Shown one piece after another: positions 5,119 to 6,093 of a DNA stretch of 6,093 nt. The DNA is from Actinomycetes bacterium. GTDB lineage: Bacteria; Actinomycetota; Actinomycetes; Mycobacteriales; Mycobacteriaceae. The stretch lies in assembly GCA_023388385.1 (NCBI GenBank), contig JAEWGK010000230.1:1-6093 (forward strand), read 5' to 3'. The notes beneath the pieces are model-generated. The model did no database searches. It had not been told where the DNA came from and worked only from the letters and a program-made list of their open reading frames with translations. How positions within the stretch are numbered: the stretch's first letter is position 1; each line of letters opens with the position of its first letter. Both the position numbers and the translations under genes were made by a program.

Positions 5119-6093
5119 TCAGCGGTTGCGGATCACCGGGCCCGCCGGCGCGCTGCCGGAGGCGCCGGGCTCTGCGGATTCCAGCACCGCGATGGGAATG
5201 CGGACCAGGGAGTCCGGGCCGGAGTCGTACCTCCGGCTCACCTCCGCGGTGACGACGGTGCCGTTCGGGCCGGACTCGATCCACGGGTCGCGGACGGTGA
5301 CGTGGACCAGGCTGAAGCGGGCGGTGATGTCCGCCTTGCCGCGGTACTTCACCACACCGTGCCCGGTGGCCGGGTCGATGCCATCCTCCACCAGCGTGTA
5401 GGTGACGGTGCCGCCGTCCTTCATCGCGCCCTCGTCGGCCTCGATGCCGCCACCGGCGACGTCGGCGACCTTTTCGATGAGCCCCGCCTCGATCGCGAGA
5501 TCCGGCGACGACGGCGCCGGGGTGTTGGGGCCCGGCTCCGGGGAGAAGGGGATCGGGACGTAGATCTCCTCCTTCGCGTTGACGGAACCGCCCGCGGCGT
5601 AGACGTAGACGCCGTAGTTGTCGCCCGGGGTGGGCTCCGGCGGGTCGACGACGATGCGGGCATGGAAGGTGCCGTCGTCCGCCATCGGCTGCGCCTCGCG
5701 CGCCAGCGTCCTGCGCATGTTTATGCCGGTGGCCGGAACCTTCTCCAGCGTGCCCTCGGGCATGACCCACGCCATGCGATCGTGCGGGTGCTTGCGGCTC
5801 TCCGACGGGGCGTCCTCCGACGGCCTCCACTGATCGGGGAAGGCGGAGTACATGACCCACACGCCGTTCGGCACGCCCGGCGGTACCGGCAGCGGAAAGC
5901 CGCCGCGGTTGGCGCCCGGGTCGAAGCCGGAGCCGTGGACGACGAGCACGTCGCCGCGGTGGACGGGGCCCGTGACCGGGGTGCCGTCCTCGTGCGTGAC
6001 GACGATCTCCGGGTTCTCGACGACGTCGGACTTCGGGAACAGCGGGGACTCGTCCGGGATGATCGGCGCGGCGACGGCGGGGGCGGCCCCGGC
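5119..6093 (-). CDS. secreted Ig-like plus HtaA-like domain protein, N-terminus cut by window edge
   Basis: The frame is open from the right edge to TGA 5121-5119, giving 324 residues. It begins AGAAPAVAAPIIPDE, which looks like the end of a signal peptide with an A-x-A cleavage site, so only about 20-30 residues are probably missing and the protein is likely exported. Residues about 25-185 form an Ig-like region (GDVLVVHGSGFDPGANRGG, then DNYGVYVYAAGGSVNAKEEI) like the segment accompanying HtaA domains in actinobacterial surface proteins. Residues about 195-310 resemble an HtaA domain: GGGIEADEGAMKDGG, DPATGHGVVKYRGKADI, RDPWIESGPNGTVVTAEVS. HtaA domains in corynebacteria bind heme, but here the positions I align with the usual ligand Tyr and His residues are different (Asp 5329-5331, Arg 5317-5319). 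There is no LPXTG or C-terminal membrane anchor; it ends GPVIRNR. A GTG at 5949 is internal, not the start. Confidence 0.75.
   Translation of the reverse strand, partial: AGAAPAVAAPIIPDESPLFPKSDVVENPEIVVTHEDGTPVTGPVHRGDVLVVHGSGFDPGANRGGFPLPVPPGVPNGVWVMYSAFPDQWRPSEDAPSESRKHPHDRMAWVMPEGTLEKVPATGINMRRTLAREAQPMADDGTFHARIVVDPPEPTPGDNYGVYVYAAGGSVNAKEEIYVPIPFSPEPGPNTPAPSSPDLAIEAGLIEKVADVAGGGIEADEGAMKDGGTVTYTLVEDGIDPATGHGVVKYRGKADITARFSLVHVTVRDPWIESGPNGTVVTAEVSRRYDSGPDSLVRIPIAVLESAEPGASGSAPAGPVIRNR

Noticed and set aside
5119..5949. HtaA-like gene starting at GTG 5949
   Set aside because: The frame stays open to the window edge with conserved-looking sequence upstream (HRGDVLVVHGSGF spans the GTG) and a signal-peptide-like end at the edge, so this GTG is an internal Val.
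1..6093. Mobile element, CRISPR, tRNA/rRNA, toxin-antitoxin or defence system
   Set aside because: No transposase, integrase, terminal repeats with target duplication, spaced identical repeats, cloverleaf sequence or paired small genes were seen; composition is uniform across the window.

Overview
The base composition is very GC-rich, the codons strongly prefer G or C in the third position, and the genes are those of a Gram-positive actinobacterium. The gene at the right edge encodes a secreted protein whose C-terminal part resembles the corynebacterial HtaA (heme transport-associated) domain. At least two genes have a TANNNT -10 box placed 6-8 nt before an ATG, the layout of leaderless transcripts common in corynebacteria and mycobacteria. 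I therefore read the window as Corynebacterium or a close relative, chromosomal, with no sign of a mobile element, phage, CRISPR array or RNA gene.

Layout. (1) 1-1273, minus strand: an M18-family aspartyl aminopeptidase (apeB type), cut by the left edge just before its last metal-ligand region. (2) 1274-1368: a short divergent promoter region. (3) 1369-2295, plus strand: a patatin-like serine hydrolase of the bacterial YjjU type, with two competing starts (ATG 1369, GTG 1426). (4) 2296-2677: a 382-bp intergenic region with a perfect 41-bp palindromic terminator (2351-2391), then a cluster of inverted repeats and a probable promoter. (5) 2678-4009, plus: a 12-TM major facilitator transporter of the metabolite:H+ symporter type. 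(6) 4010-4281: its terminator, a second hairpin, repeats and a probable leaderless promoter. (7) 4282-5028, plus: a 248-aa soluble protein of unknown function. (8) 5029-5118: a long bidirectional terminator between convergent genes. (9) 5119-6093, minus: a secreted two-domain protein (Ig-like plus HtaA-like); the right edge appears to fall inside its signal peptide.

Working together. Each gene appears to be its own transcription unit, bounded by strong hairpins, so I see no operon. Only the aminopeptidase and the patatin-like gene are likely to share a control region, because they diverge from 95 bp. The functions (peptide turnover, lipid ester hydrolysis, metabolite uptake, surface protein) look like ordinary chromosomal housekeeping and accessory functions. 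I do not find a defence or other multi-gene system. The points most worth a second look are the unassigned 248-aa protein with its dense upstream region, the paired palindromes ahead of the transporter, the double start of the patatin-like gene, and the HtaA-like domain that appears to lack the usual heme-ligand residues.
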